A stretch of DNA of 64,000 bases, taken from NCBI RefSeq assembly GCF_023656565.1, contig NZ_JAMOKG010000002.1:1517551-1581550 (forward strand), written 5' to 3'. This DNA comes from Flavobacterium tyrosinilyticum (GTDB lineage: Bacteria > Bacteroidota > Bacteroidia > Flavobacteriales > Flavobacteriaceae). Of this stretch, positions 44,393 to 53,320 are shown piece by piece. Each line of letters opens with the position of its first letter. The stretch's first letter is position 1. The notes below the pieces were generated by a model that was given only the letters and a program-made list of their open reading frames with translations, had not been told where the DNA came from and searched no databases. Position numbers and translations under genes: made by a program.

Positions 44393-46846
44393 TTATTTCA
44401 AATCTTTAGCATTTTTTACTTTCTGATCTGTTAAAGCTAAAGCTAAAACTTCGCTCATTTCTTTTACATAATGAAAACTTAAGCCTTCTAAATATTCTGC
44501 TTTGATTTCATCAATATCGCTTTTGTTTTCGTGGCAAAGAATAATTTCTTTAATTCCTGCTCTTTTCGCCGCTAAGATTTTCTCTTTAATACCACCAACT
44601 GGCAATACTTTTCCGCGAAGCGTAATTTCGCCTGTCATAGCTAAATTTTTCTTTACTTTTTTCTGAGTTAAAAGCGAAACTAAAGAAGTTAGCATTGCAA
44701 TACCCGCACTTGGTCCGTCTTTTGGAGTTGCTCCTTCTGGAACGTGCAAGTGGATGTTATATTTTTGGAATAATTCTGTACTAATACCTAATTTCTTAGC
44801 ATTTGCTTTAATGTATTCTAAAGCAATTGTAGCAGATTCTTTCATTACAGTTCCAAGATTTCCTGTAATAGTCAATGATCCTTTTCCTTCAGAAATTAAA
44901 GATTCGATAAACAAAATATCTCCTCCTACACTGGTCCATGCTAAACCTGTTACAACACCTGCAACATCATTATTTTCGTATTTATCACGCTCTAATCTAG
45001 GAACTCCCAAAATCGCTACAATATCTTCATCTGTAACTTTCTTGTTGTACTCCTCTTCCATTGCAACAGATTTTGCTGCATTACGAATTACTTGTGCAAT
45101 TTTAGTCTCTAAATTACGAACACCCGATTCTCTAGTGTAACCTTCAATGATTTTTTCTAATTGCTTTTTGCCAATAGTCAGATCTTTTGCGGTTAAACCG
45201 TGAGCTTCTAATTGTTTTGGAAATAAATGCCTTTTGGCAATTTCAACCTTTTCTTCAATGGTATAGCCTGACATTTTGATAACTTCCATTCTATCGCGCA
45301 AAGCTGGCTGAATTGTACCCATATTATTTGAAGTCGCAATAAACATTACTTTAGACAAATCATATCCCATTTCAAGGAAATTATCATAGAAAGAACTGTT
45401 TTGCTCCGGATCTAAAACTTCTAATAAAGCTGAAGATGGATCGCCACTATTACTGTTTGATAATTTATCGATTTCGTCTAAAATAAATACAGGATTTGAG
45501 GTACCTGCTTTTTTCAAGCTCTGAATAATACGTCCAGGCATTGCTCCAATATACGTTTTTCTATGACCGCGAATCTCCGCTTCATCACGTAAACCTCCTA
45601 ACGAAATACGAACGTACTCTCTTCCTAATGCTTCTGCAACAGAACGTCCGATTGAAGTTTTACCAACTCCTGGAGGCCCTGTTAAGCATATAATTGGAGA
45701 TTTCATGTCATTTCGCAATTTTAAAACTGCCAAATGCTCAATCATTCTTTTCTTCACTTCATCAAGTCCAAAATGATCTTTATCTAAAATTTTCTGTGCG
45801 TGTTTTAAATCGAACTTATCTTTAGAATATTCACCCCAAGGCAATTCTAAAAACAATTCTAAATAATTACGTTGAATTCCAAAATCTGGCGACTGTGGAT
45901 TCATACGACGCATTTTAGACAATTCTTTCTCAAAATGTTTCTGGGTTTTTTCGTCCCATTTTTTGGTTTTAGCCTTCTGCCCCATTTCGTCCATTTCCTC
46001 TTCCTGAGAAACGCCACCCAATTCTTCTTGAATGGTTTTCATTTGCTGGTGAAGGAAATATTCTCTTTGCTGCTGATCTAAATCAAAACGAACTTTTGAC
46101 TGAATGTCGTTCTTCAATTCTAATTTTTGAAGTTCAACATTCATATAACGTAAAGTCTCCAAAGCGCGTTCTTTTAACCCATTTATCGATAAAAGACCTT
46201 GTTTTTCTTTTACTGATAAATTCATGTTTGAAGAAACAAAATTGATTAAAAACGATTGGCTTTCAATGTTTTTAATCGCAAAAGTAGCTTCTGAAGGAAT
46301 GTTTGGACTTTCTTTAATAATCTGAATTGCCAATTCTTTTACAGAATCTAAAATAGCAGTAAATTCAGTATCATTTTCATCTGGTCGTTCTTCAGCAACT
46401 TCTTTGATCGTTGCTGTCATATAAGGTTCTTCTAAAACAACTTCGTCAATTTCGAAGCGTTTTTTTCCTTGAAGAATAACCGTTACATTTCCGTCAGGCA
46501 TTTTAAGCACACGTAAAATGCGTGCAACAGTTCCAACTTTATGAATATCATCTTTTGACGGATCTTCGTCTTCTTCGTTAATTTGCGAAACTACACCAAT
46601 TATTTTTCCGCCAGCATTAGCATCATTAATTAGTTTAATAGACTTATCTCTCCCAGCAGAAATTGGGATAACAACTCCAGGAAATAAAACAGTATTGCGT
46701 AAAGGTAAAATCGGAAGAGAAACAGGAAGTTCTTCATTATTCATTTCCTCCTCGTCTTCTGGTGTCAACAATGGAATTAATTCTGCCTCTGAGTCAAATT
46801 CTTGAAGTGACAGATTGTCAATAGTAAGTATTTTATGGTTTGACAT
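44393..46846 (-). CDS. lon: ATP-dependent protease La (Lon)
   Basis: 817 residues. The N-terminal LON substrate domain (about 40-240) begins LPILPLRNTVLFPGVVIPIS. The AAA+ module has Walker A GPPGVGKTS near 366 and Walker B FILDEIDKL near 430. The protease domain has the Ser in GPSAGIAML near 722 and the Lys in GGIKEKILAAKRAG near 765, forming the Ser-Lys dyad. It degrades misfolded and regulatory proteins. The N-terminal acidic extension (EAELIPLLTPEDEEEMNNEE) is common in Bacteroidota. A possible sigma-54-like promoter lies upstream. Confidence 0.97.
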   Translation of the reverse strand: MSNHKILTIDNLSLQEFDSEAELIPLLTPEDEEEMNNEELPVSLPILPLRNTVLFPGVVIPISAGRDKSIKLINDANAGGKIIGVVSQINEEDEDPSKDDIHKVGTVARILRVLKMPDGNVTVILQGKKRFEIDEVVLEEPYMTATIKEVAEERPDENDTEFTAILDSVKELAIQIIKESPNIPSEATFAIKNIESQSFLINFVSSNMNLSVKEKQGLLSINGLKERALETLRYMNVELQKLELKNDIQSKVRFDLDQQQREYFLHQQMKTIQEELGGVSQEEEMDEMGQKAKTKKWDEKTQKHFEKELSKMRRMNPQSPDFGIQRNYLELFLELPWGEYSKDKFDLKHAQKILDKDHFGLDEVKKRMIEHLAVLKLRNDMKSPIICLTGPPGVGKTSIGRSVAEALGREYVRISLGGLRDEAEIRGHRKTYIGAMPGRIIQSLKKAGTSNPVFILDEIDKLSNSNSGDPSSALLEVLDPEQNSSFYDNFLEMGYDLSKVMFIATSNNMGTIQPALRDRMEVIKMSGYTIEEKVEIAKRHLFPKQLEAHGLTAKDLTIGKKQLEKIIEGYTRESGVRNLETKIAQVIRNAAKSVAMEEEYNKKVTDEDIVAILGVPRLERDKYENNDVAGVVTGLAWTSVGGDILFIESLISEGKGSLTITGNLGTVMKESATIALEYIKANAKKLGISTELFQKYNIHLHVPEGATPKDGPSAGIAMLTSLVSLLTQKKVKKNLAMTGEITLRGKVLPVGGIKEKILAAKRAGIKEIILCHENKSDIDEIKAEYLEGLSFHYVKEMSEVLALALTDQKVKNAKDLK

Positions 46847-46967
46847 AATAAAATATAAGTCTTTTTGTCATTAAATTTTCTGTGCTATCTATAAATAGAG
46901 TATTGCTTATTGAAGTTTTACCAAAAACGTGTTTCGTTTTTCAATTACAAGATAGGGCATAAAAATA

Positions 46968-46984
46968 GACAATCATTATGCCAA
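46968..46984 (-). promoter_or_regulatory. Possible sigma-54-like promoter of lon
   Basis: On the minus strand TTGGCAT, five bases, then TTGTC keeps the GG-N10-G spacing of -24/-12 promoters, with T in place of C at the -12 element. The predicted start would give lon a leader of about 110 bases. No -7 TAnnTTTG box was found closer to the gene. Confidence 0.3.
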
Positions 46985-47049
46985 AACAAACTTAAAGCTT
47001 AAATAATTCTAATTAGTCAATTTTAAAATACAATCCATTTTAAAGTTTA

Positions 47050-47084
47050 GAAAACAAAAAACCCGAAAAAAGATTTTCGGGTTT
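47050..47084 (-). terminator. Terminator of the lipoprotein gene
   Basis: A perfect 11-bp stem (AAACCCGAAAA / TTTTCGGGTTT) with a four-base loop is followed by a T-rich stretch on the minus strand, 20 bases after the stop. Confidence 0.9.
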
Positions 47085-47103
47085 CAAGCATTTTATTTAT
47101 TCA

Positions 47104-47790
47104 TTACTTCAAAGAGTAAGAAACGAGTTCTGAAGTAGTGCCAGACGATTCTAATTTTACAATTCCAACATCCTTAGCGATCCAATAAAATGTATCTGAT
47201 GAAGAACTTTGTCCCTGAGCGCTTGCTTCAATATGGAGTTTAAATTTGATTACATTACTATAGGTTACTTCTTTAACTTTTAAGCTTATACCTTTTTCTA
47301 AAATAGTACCTGTGTAGTTTGCATTCATTTTCAAAGATGGAAAACTTGGTATATTAAAGCTTGTTTCTAGAGAATAAGATCCTTTCCATGTTTGATTTAC
47401 ATCCAAATAATCCTTAAAAAGAATAAATTCATAACCAGTTGATTTCCCCGTTATTCCTTCAGAACTGTAATTTACTTCATCAATAACGATGTAATAATCT
47501 CCTTTTACTTTTTTAAGTGAAGCACCTGCTGTACCAGAAATTTCATCAGTAGCACCAAATAATTGGTTAAATTTATAATACGTATTGCCATCTTTATTAG
47601 ATGAACTTTGAATTTTTACTGTGCTTTCAGCGCCAGCTTGGCTAAAAACCCATTGATTGCCCACTTTAGAAGGCCAATAATCACCTGTTGATTCTCCAGC
47701 ACTTTCGCCAGAATCGTCATTGCTACATGATGTTAACATAAATCCTGTCATAACAAACAGAATTACAAAGCATTTGTTTAGTTTTCTCAT
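47104..47790 (-). CDS. Lipoprotein of unknown function
   Basis: 228 residues with a lipoprotein signal peptide (lipobox MLTSC, Cys near 22) and a Ser/Asp/Glu-rich tether (SNDDSGESAGESTGD). The mature part starts YWPSKVGNQWVFSQ, an opening recurrent in Bacteroidota lipoproteins of unknown function, and continues as an all-beta domain (TYYKFNQLFGA, NYTGTILEKG, DTFYWIAKDVGIVKLE). It is monocistronic with its own terminator. It is divergent from an ECF sigma operon. Confidence 0.75.
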   Translation of the reverse strand: MRKLNKCFVILFVMTGFMLTSCSNDDSGESAGESTGDYWPSKVGNQWVFSQAGAESTVKIQSSSNKDGNTYYKFNQLFGATDEISGTAGASLKKVKGDYYIVIDEVNYSSEGITGKSTGYEFILFKDYLDVNQTWKGSYSLETSFNIPSFPSLKMNANYTGTILEKGISLKVKEVTYSNVIKFKLHIEASAQGQSSSSDTFYWIAKDVGIVKLESSGTTSELVSYSLK

Positions 47791-47904
47791 TATTGAATTT
47801 GTTTTTGGTAGTTAAATTTTATGTGAAATTATAGCAATGAATGTATTATACCTTACGGCATTACGTAAAATCAAAAAATATTTTTTATTTTTTTTTATCA
47901 AAAC

Positions 47905-47932
47905 TGTAACAAACAAAAAAAAGCCAAGTCTA
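47905..47932 (+). promoter_or_regulatory. Putative ECF sigma-dependent promoter
   Basis: TGTAAC (47905-47910) and AGTCTA (47927-47932), separated by 16 bases, have the form of an ECF-type -35 AAC element and a -10 GTC element. The pair lies 24 bases before the TTG start of the ECF sigma gene, which suggests autoregulation; this is inference. Confidence 0.4.
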
Positions 47933-47955
47933 TATTAAAAACCAAAAGCCACTAC

Positions 47956-48510
47956 TTGAATATAAACAACCAAAATATCGAAGAACTAATTGCGCTCTGT
48001 AAAAACAATAATCAGAAAGCGCAGTTTGAAATATACAATCGCTATTGTAAAGCGATGTATAACGTGGCTTTTCGTATTGTAAAAGACGAACATTTTGCAC
48101 AAGACGTCATGCAGGAAGGTTTCTTAAAAGCTTTTACAAAAATCAATGACTATAAACAAGAAGTGGCTTTTGGCGCATGGTTAAAAAAAATAATCATCAA
48201 TTATAGCATCGATTTTTACAAGAAAAATAACTCTTTCCAAGTAGAAGATTTAAGTAAACAGCTTTATAAAATCGAAGAAAACGACGGAATTCTTTCTGAA
48301 AATATTGACTTAAACGCTCTAAAACTAAAACAGGTTTTAGATACCATTTTGCAACTGAAAGATAATTACAGAATGGTGCTTACTCTTTTTTACATTGAAG
48401 GTTACGACCAAGAAGAAATCTGCGAGATTTTAAACATTACCTATGCAAATTGCAGAACAACCTTGAGTAGAGCCAAAGATAGTTTGAGAAAAAAATTGGA
48501 AGAAATATAA
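47956..48510 (+). CDS. ECF-type RNA polymerase sigma factor
   Basis: 184 residues from a TTG codon at 47956; no ATG is available before residue 36, well inside the sigma-2 domain. Region 2 (about 10-85) shows YNRYCKAMYNVAFRIVKDEH, then FAQDVMQEGFLKAFTKINDY, and region 4 (about 115-180) shows LKDNYRMVLTLFYIEGYDQE followed by EICEILNITYANCRTTLSRA. It would direct RNA polymerase to envelope or stress promoters. The next gene encodes a one-TM protein that could be its anti-sigma factor. An ECF-like promoter lies in front. Confidence 0.92.
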   Translation: MNINNQNIEELIALCKNNNQKAQFEIYNRYCKAMYNVAFRIVKDEHFAQDVMQEGFLKAFTKINDYKQEVAFGAWLKKIIINYSIDFYKKNNSFQVEDLSKQLYKIEENDGILSENIDLNALKLKQVLDTILQLKDNYRMVLTLFYIEGYDQEEICEILNITYANCRTTLSRAKDSLRKKLEEI

Positions 48511-48524
48511 AATGAATTGGAATT

Positions 48525-49058
48525 ATGAAAAATGAAAAAGACAATTTAGACGACTTATTTAAAAGATTTGAAAACCAATGGGATATTCAGGAATTAAATT
48601 CTGATCATCAGGTAGATTTTCTACAAAAATTAAACAAAAAAGAGCCTAAGAGAAAATACTGGTTCGCAACTGCTATTGCCGCTTCGATTGTATTAATGCT
48701 TGGAATTTCTCTTTTTTATAAAAATGAAAAAACAAAAGAATTCAAATTTGCTTCTAAAGAAACTAAACGTACAGACTCTATTTTCAATATTCTAATCGAT
48801 AATGAACTGGTTAAGCTAAAAGAGAAAAACTCACCAGAAAATCAGCAGATTATTACTGATGCTATGAATCAGATGAAAACTTTTGACGCTGATTATCAGA
48901 AAATCATAAACGAACTGCAAAAAAATGGTGAGAACAAACAAATTATTTATGCAATGATTAGCAATCTTCAAACGCGTATTTCTTTTTTACAAACCGTTTT
49001 GAAAAGAATTGAAGACAACGAAAAATTAAAAAACAACTCTAATGAAAAAACACTATAA
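48525..49058 (+). CDS. Single-pass membrane protein, candidate anti-sigma factor
   Basis: 177 residues: a cytoplasmic N-terminal part of about 48 residues (NLDDLFKRFENQWDIQELNS), one transmembrane helix (about 50-66, WFATAIAASIVLMLGISLFY) and a helical periplasmic region. Topology and position 14 bases after an ECF sigma gene fit a membrane anti-sigma factor, but the classical zinc-binding HxxxCxxC motif is absent. Its end overlaps the next gene by 17 bases. The role is inferred from context. Confidence 0.7.
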   Translation: MKNEKDNLDDLFKRFENQWDIQELNSDHQVDFLQKLNKKEPKRKYWFATAIAASIVLMLGISLFYKNEKTKEFKFASKETKRTDSIFNILIDNELVKLKEKNSPENQQIITDAMNQMKTFDADYQKIINELQKNGENKQIIYAMISNLQTRISFLQTVLKRIEDNEKLKNNSNEKTL

Positions 49059-50100
49059 CTTACTAATCTTATTTCTTTTGATACCTTTCTTAGGTTTTTC
49101 AAATGATGATGCTTTTGTTACCAAACAAAAAAACATTAAAAAGACCTACATCGTTAATTCTAATGCCGGAATCGATGTTGACAACAAATATGGAAGCATC
49201 ACTGTAACCACTTGGGATGAAGATAAAATTGATCTTGATATTACTATAAAAGTAAATGGCCCAAATGAAAATTGGGTAAACGAACGATTAAATAGTATTG
49301 ATGTTGATATCACGGCACTTAAAAGTTTAGTTTCTGCAGTAACCAAACTAGGAAGTTCTAATCTTAAAAGCAAGGGAAGCAATAACAGTTTTGAGATCAA
49401 TTATGTAATTAAAATTCCTAAAAGCGGATCAATTAAATTGGTTAATAAATACGGTAATATTTCGGTTCCAAATGCTGAAGCTTCTACTGATATTGACTGC
49501 AAATATGGAAAAGTTACTTTAGGAAAACTAAACGGATCTAGTAATCAAATCTCAATTCAATACTGCCAAAATTCAAGCATAGAGTACATAAAAACAGGAA
49601 ATATTGATGCTCGATATTCGAATCTTAAAATTAATGATTCTGGAAACTTGAATCTAAGCGCAAATTATACAGATGTTAATCTTAATGATGGCCAGAACAT
49701 TAAAGCAGATTGCAACTATGGAACTCTTAAATTTCAAAAAATCAATTCTTTAAGCGGATCTGGAAATTACTTAACTTTCATTATTGGCGAAATTTCCAGT
49801 AACTTTAGCTACGATACCAATTACAGTAAAATCAGTATAGGGACTGTAACTGAAAAAGCAGGAAACATTAACATAAACTCAGGATATACAGATATTTCAA
49901 TTGGTTACGTACCCAATTATGCATTCGATTTTGATATTTCTGCAAGATATTCAAACATTAAACATGATAATTCTTTAGAGATTTCTGTCTCTGAGGTTAA
50001 AAGCAACAGCAAACGAATTGCTGGCTATTACAAGAAAAAAGGTCAAAATAAAATCAATATCAATTCGAACTACGGAAATATTTCCCTAACAAAAAATTAA
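49042..50100 (+). CDS. Exported beta-helix-like protein (DUF4097-like)
   Basis: 352 residues with a signal peptide (about 1-20, IPFLGFSND). The mature part is a ladder of short beta strands with recurring NKYGSITV, NKYGNISV, CKYGKVTL, ANYTDVNL and SNYGNISL units, typical of adhesin-like DUF4097/DUF4098 beta-helices. It begins inside the end of the putative anti-sigma gene (17-base overlap) and is followed 19 bases later by the GIN-domain gene. It is probably an envelope protein under control of the ECF sigma factor. Confidence 0.75.
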   Translation: MKKHYNLLILFLLIPFLGFSNDDAFVTKQKNIKKTYIVNSNAGIDVDNKYGSITVTTWDEDKIDLDITIKVNGPNENWVNERLNSIDVDITALKSLVSAVTKLGSSNLKSKGSNNSFEINYVIKIPKSGSIKLVNKYGNISVPNAEASTDIDCKYGKVTLGKLNGSSNQISIQYCQNSSIEYIKTGNIDARYSNLKINDSGNLNLSANYTDVNLNDGQNIKADCNYGTLKFQKINSLSGSGNYLTFIIGEISSNFSYDTNYSKISIGTVTEKAGNININSGYTDISIGYVPNYAFDFDISARYSNIKHDNSLEISVSEVKSNSKRIAGYYKKKGQNKININSNYGNISLTKN

Positions 50101-50119
50101 TCATCTAAAAATCAAAACA

Positions 50120-50842
50120 ATGAAAAAGTCAATTTTACTTACAGCATTAAGCCTATTTTTTATGGCAATAAATTCTAACGCACAAACAAAAATAAGCGGA
50201 AACGGTACTGTCACTACCGAAACAAGAACAACTGGAGACTATGATGGCATAAGAATCTCAGGATTTTTTGATGTAGATTTAGTATCAGGAAAAGAAGGAA
50301 AAATTATTCTTAAAGGAGAAGAAAATTTATTGTCTAAAATTAAAGTGGAAGTTGAAGGAAATGAATTGAAAGTTTATGTTGAGAGAGGAGTACAACTTCG
50401 TACCAGTATGGGCAAAAAGATACAAGTAACAGTTCCTTTCGAAAAAATATCAGCAGTGACATTGTCTGGATCTGGAGATGTTAAAAGCAAAAACAAAATC
50501 AATAGCGATAGTTTTTCTGCAAAACTTTCTGGATCAGGAAATTTTAATTTAGATGTTGATTTTAGAAATTTTGATTTGGCGCTAAGCGGTTCTGGCGATA
50601 TTGTTTTAAAAGGGAAAGCAGATTCTTTTACAAGCAAAATATCGGGATCAGGAAACGTTAATGCTTCCAATTTAAAATCGCAAACTGTAGATGTTACCGT
50701 TTCAGGTTCTGGAAATAGCGTCGTAACTTGTGAAAGTAGTATTACTGGAAGAGTTTCTGGTTCTGGAAATATTAAGTATCTAGGAAATCCAGAGAAAAGA
50801 GATGTAAAAGTTTCGGGTTCTGGAAAAATTTACAAAGGTTAA
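50120..50842 (+). CDS. GIN-domain (DUF2807) exported protein
   Basis: 240 residues with a signal peptide (about 1-21, NSNAQT). The putative auto-transporter adhesin head GIN domain spans about 40-225. It has the typical opening RTTGDYDGIRISGFFDVDLV and many GSG turns (LSGSGDVKSKNKI, LSGSGNFNLDV, ISGSGNVNASN, VSGSGNIKYLG) that build a right-handed beta helix. It is the last gene of the ECF sigma operon. It probably acts at the cell envelope, with function unknown. Confidence 0.88.
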   Translation: MKKSILLTALSLFFMAINSNAQTKISGNGTVTTETRTTGDYDGIRISGFFDVDLVSGKEGKIILKGEENLLSKIKVEVEGNELKVYVERGVQLRTSMGKKIQVTVPFEKISAVTLSGSGDVKSKNKINSDSFSAKLSGSGNFNLDVDFRNFDLALSGSGDIVLKGKADSFTSKISGSGNVNASNLKSQTVDVTVSGSGNSVVTCESSITGRVSGSGNIKYLGNPEKRDVKVSGSGKIYKG

Positions 50843-50920
50843 TTATTTAAATAAAAATATCGCAAATTACAAAACTATCATCAATCAATAATTAATTGCA
50901 ATTTGCGATATTGTGTTATA

Positions 50921-50953
50921 AAGACGTTTCAATTAATTTGAAACGTCTTTTTT
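50921..50953 (+). terminator. Terminator of the ECF sigma operon
   Basis: A perfect 12-bp stem (AAGACGTTTCAA / TTGAAACGTCTT) with a five-base loop is followed by a T run. It overlaps the last codons of the convergent MFS gene, so the two genes share this DNA. A second inverted pair with a long loop (50856-50868, 50900-50912) lies just before it. Confidence 0.88.
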
Positions 50954-52258
50954 ATGCACTCTTCTCAATAGAAATATGGATGTAATAAAGAATATTGCCA
51001 AAATTACAATTGCAGCACGAGGGCTTCCGGTAATTTGATCGATAATTCCGTAAACACACATTCCAATTACAATTCCGATTTTTTCTGCAACATCATAGAA
51101 ACTAAAAAATGAGGCTGTATCTTGTGTATCAGGCAATAATTTTGAATAGGTTGAACGAGATAATGCTTGAATTCCGCCCATTACAAATCCCGCAACTGTT
51201 GCCATTACATAAAAATGTGTTGGCAAAGTAATAAAATAGGCAAGCGCACAAAATACTGCCCAAATTGCGTTGATAAATATTAAAGTGGGCACGTTTCCAA
51301 ATTTCTCTGAAGCTCTAGAGGTTAAAACAGCTCCAACAACAGCTACCAATTGAATGATTAAAATACAAACAATTAAACCTATTGTACTTTGCTCTTTGGT
51401 TTCCCACTGAATTTCTTGCGCACCAAAATAGGTTGCTACAAGCATTACCGTTTGTACAGCCATACTAGAAACGAAGAAACCTCCTAAATATCGTTTCAAA
51501 GGAATATTCTCTTGTAATAACGTCCAAACCTTTTTTAATTCTTTAAAACCATTAAATACTACAGATCTGGTTAGTTTCTGACCCGATTCTTTACTTCCTT
51601 TTGGTAAATAATAGTAAGTATATTGGCTAAACAAAATCCACCATACTCCTACCATTATAAAAGAATAACGCATTGCCTTCATTGCCGCTTCGCCATCAGT
51701 TCCTGAAATTCCAAAAACTTTAGGTTTCATAATCATCGCTAAATTGATGATTAATAAAATAACACTTCCAATATATCCTAACGAATATCCTTTGGCACTA
51801 ATTCTGTCTTGCTGTTCTTCAAATGCAATATCTGGAAGATAGGAATTGTAGAAAACTAAACTTCCCCAATAGCCAAGCAATCCAAGGAAATAAAATAATA
51901 ATCCGACATAAATATTATCCAAATCAAACCAGTATAAACCCATACAAGACAAAGCTCCTACGTAACAAAAAAACTTCATGAATGATTTCTTGTTTCCTAC
52001 GTAATCAGCAATTCCAGATAATAATGGTGAAATAAACGAAACCACCATAAAAGCAAAAGCCGTAATAAAACTAATTAATGCTGAGTTTTTAAGATGCATT
52101 CCGAAAACATCAATATAATGATCTCTGTCGCTGAATAATGCTTCGTAGAAAATTGGAAAAACGGCAGATGCAATGGTCAAGGTATAGACTGAATTTGCCC
52201 AGTCATAAAACGCCCAAGCATTTAAAAGCTTCTTATCTCCTTTTTGTAGGTTTTTCAT
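50933..52258 (-). CDS. UMF1/Atg22-like MFS transporter
   Basis: 441 residues with 11-12 helices. The UMF1 signature at the N-terminus is KLLNAWAFYDWANSVYTLTI, continuing ASAVFPIFYE. Other pieces are SGIADYVGNKKSFMKFFCYV near 82-100 and NSYLPDIAFEEQQDRISAKG near 135-155. Family members are related to the yeast vacuolar amino acid effluxer Atg22, and the bacterial substrates are unknown. The stop codon lies within the terminator hairpin of the opposing operon. Its C-terminus (RRVHKKDVSN) is encoded by the hairpin. Confidence 0.87.
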   Translation of the reverse strand: MKNLQKGDKKLLNAWAFYDWANSVYTLTIASAVFPIFYEALFSDRDHYIDVFGMHLKNSALISFITAFAFMVVSFISPLLSGIADYVGNKKSFMKFFCYVGALSCMGLYWFDLDNIYVGLLFYFLGLLGYWGSLVFYNSYLPDIAFEEQQDRISAKGYSLGYIGSVILLIINLAMIMKPKVFGISGTDGEAAMKAMRYSFIMVGVWWILFSQYTYYYLPKGSKESGQKLTRSVVFNGFKELKKVWTLLQENIPLKRYLGGFFVSSMAVQTVMLVATYFGAQEIQWETKEQSTIGLIVCILIIQLVAVVGAVLTSRASEKFGNVPTLIFINAIWAVFCALAYFITLPTHFYVMATVAGFVMGGIQALSRSTYSKLLPDTQDTASFFSFYDVAEKIGIVIGMCVYGIIDQITGSPRAAIVILAIFFITSIFLLRRVHKKDVSN

Positions 52259-52360
52259 AGAAATGATTTTGTTAAATAGGCTACGAATTTATCTATTTTT
52301 TATGATAATCAAACGGAAATTATTGAAATCGTACATTATTAAATTATAAACTTACTAAAT

Positions 52361-52391
52361 AAAAAAAGCCATTCGGAAACGAGTGGCTTTT
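52361..52391 (-). terminator. Terminator of the M48 protease gene
   Basis: The stem AAAAGCCATTCG / CGAGTGGCTTTT (12 pairs, one G-T, GAAA loop) is followed by seven T on the minus strand, 36 bases after the stop. Confidence 0.88.
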
Positions 52392-52426
52392 AAAGAATAT
52401 TTTGTGTACGTATGTGTACTAAAAGT

Positions 52427-53236
52427 TTATTTTATAGTTCCAACTTTCAACGCAATTGCTTTAGCTTCTGGAATCAAAGCTTTGATGTTTGCAATTCTCG
52501 TAGCATCAGAAGGGTGTGTGCTCATAAATTCTGGTGTACCTGAGCCCCCAGATTTAGCAGCCATTCTGCTCCAGAATGCTACAGCATCGTCTGGATTATA
52601 ACCTGCAATTGCCATTAATGTCAAACCAATTTTATCTGCTTCACTTTCATTGCCTCTACTAAAAGGAAGCATTACTCCAACTTCAGAACCAATTCCATAC
52701 GCCTGTGCAAATATTTGTTGCGTTGCTTCAGATTTTCCGCTTGTTGCAGCTCCCAAAGCCGCTCCTCCTATTTGCTGTAATTGCGCAGCAGACATTCTTT
52801 GTGCTCCATGATTCGCCAAGGCATGAGAGACTTCGTGCCCCATTACAGTTGCTAAACCAGATTCATTTTGTGTTATCGGTAGAATTCCAGAATAAATTAC
52901 AATTTTACCACCAGGAAGACACCATGCATTTACTTCCTTATTATCAACTAGTTTATACTCCCAACGATAGTCTTTTAAGTATTGCGTTTGACCTAAATAA
53001 TTCAAATATTTTTCTGCAGCTGCCTTTATCTTATATCCTACCGTTTCTACAAGTTTTGCATCTGCTGTTCCTGTAATTACTTTGTTCTCTGTTAAAAACT
53101 GGCTATACTGCTGAAAAGAAGATGGAAATAATTCACTATTCGAAACAAAATTCAAATTTTGTTTACCTGTAATTGGATTTGTTGCACAAGCTATTACAAG
53201 TGCTCCAAAAATCCCTAAAAACACATATTTTTTCAT
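52427..53236 (-). CDS. M48 family metalloprotease lipoprotein
   Basis: 269 residues with a lipoprotein signal peptide (GALVIAC, Cys near 17) and the opening ATNPITGKQNLNFVSNSEL that is usual for exported M48 (BepA/LoiP-like) proteases. The zinc motif HEVSH lies in ATVMGHEVSHALANHGAQRM near 135-153 and the third ligand Glu in RGNESEADKIGL near 198. Such periplasmic proteases assist outer membrane protein assembly or degrade misassembled proteins. It is monocistronic with its own terminator. Substrate inferred only. Confidence 0.9.
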   Translation of the reverse strand: MKKYVFLGIFGALVIACATNPITGKQNLNFVSNSELFPSSFQQYSQFLTENKVITGTADAKLVETVGYKIKAAAEKYLNYLGQTQYLKDYRWEYKLVDNKEVNAWCLPGGKIVIYSGILPITQNESGLATVMGHEVSHALANHGAQRMSAAQLQQIGGAALGAATSGKSEATQQIFAQAYGIGSEVGVMLPFSRGNESEADKIGLTLMAIAGYNPDDAVAFWSRMAAKSGGSGTPEFMSTHPSDATRIANIKALIPEAKAIALKVGTIK

Positions 53237-53320
53237 AATTCGAGCTATTTTTATAACAAAAATACGATTAAAAAAGATAAAATATTTTACATATTAAGTA
53301 AAAAAAATATCAAAATTTAA

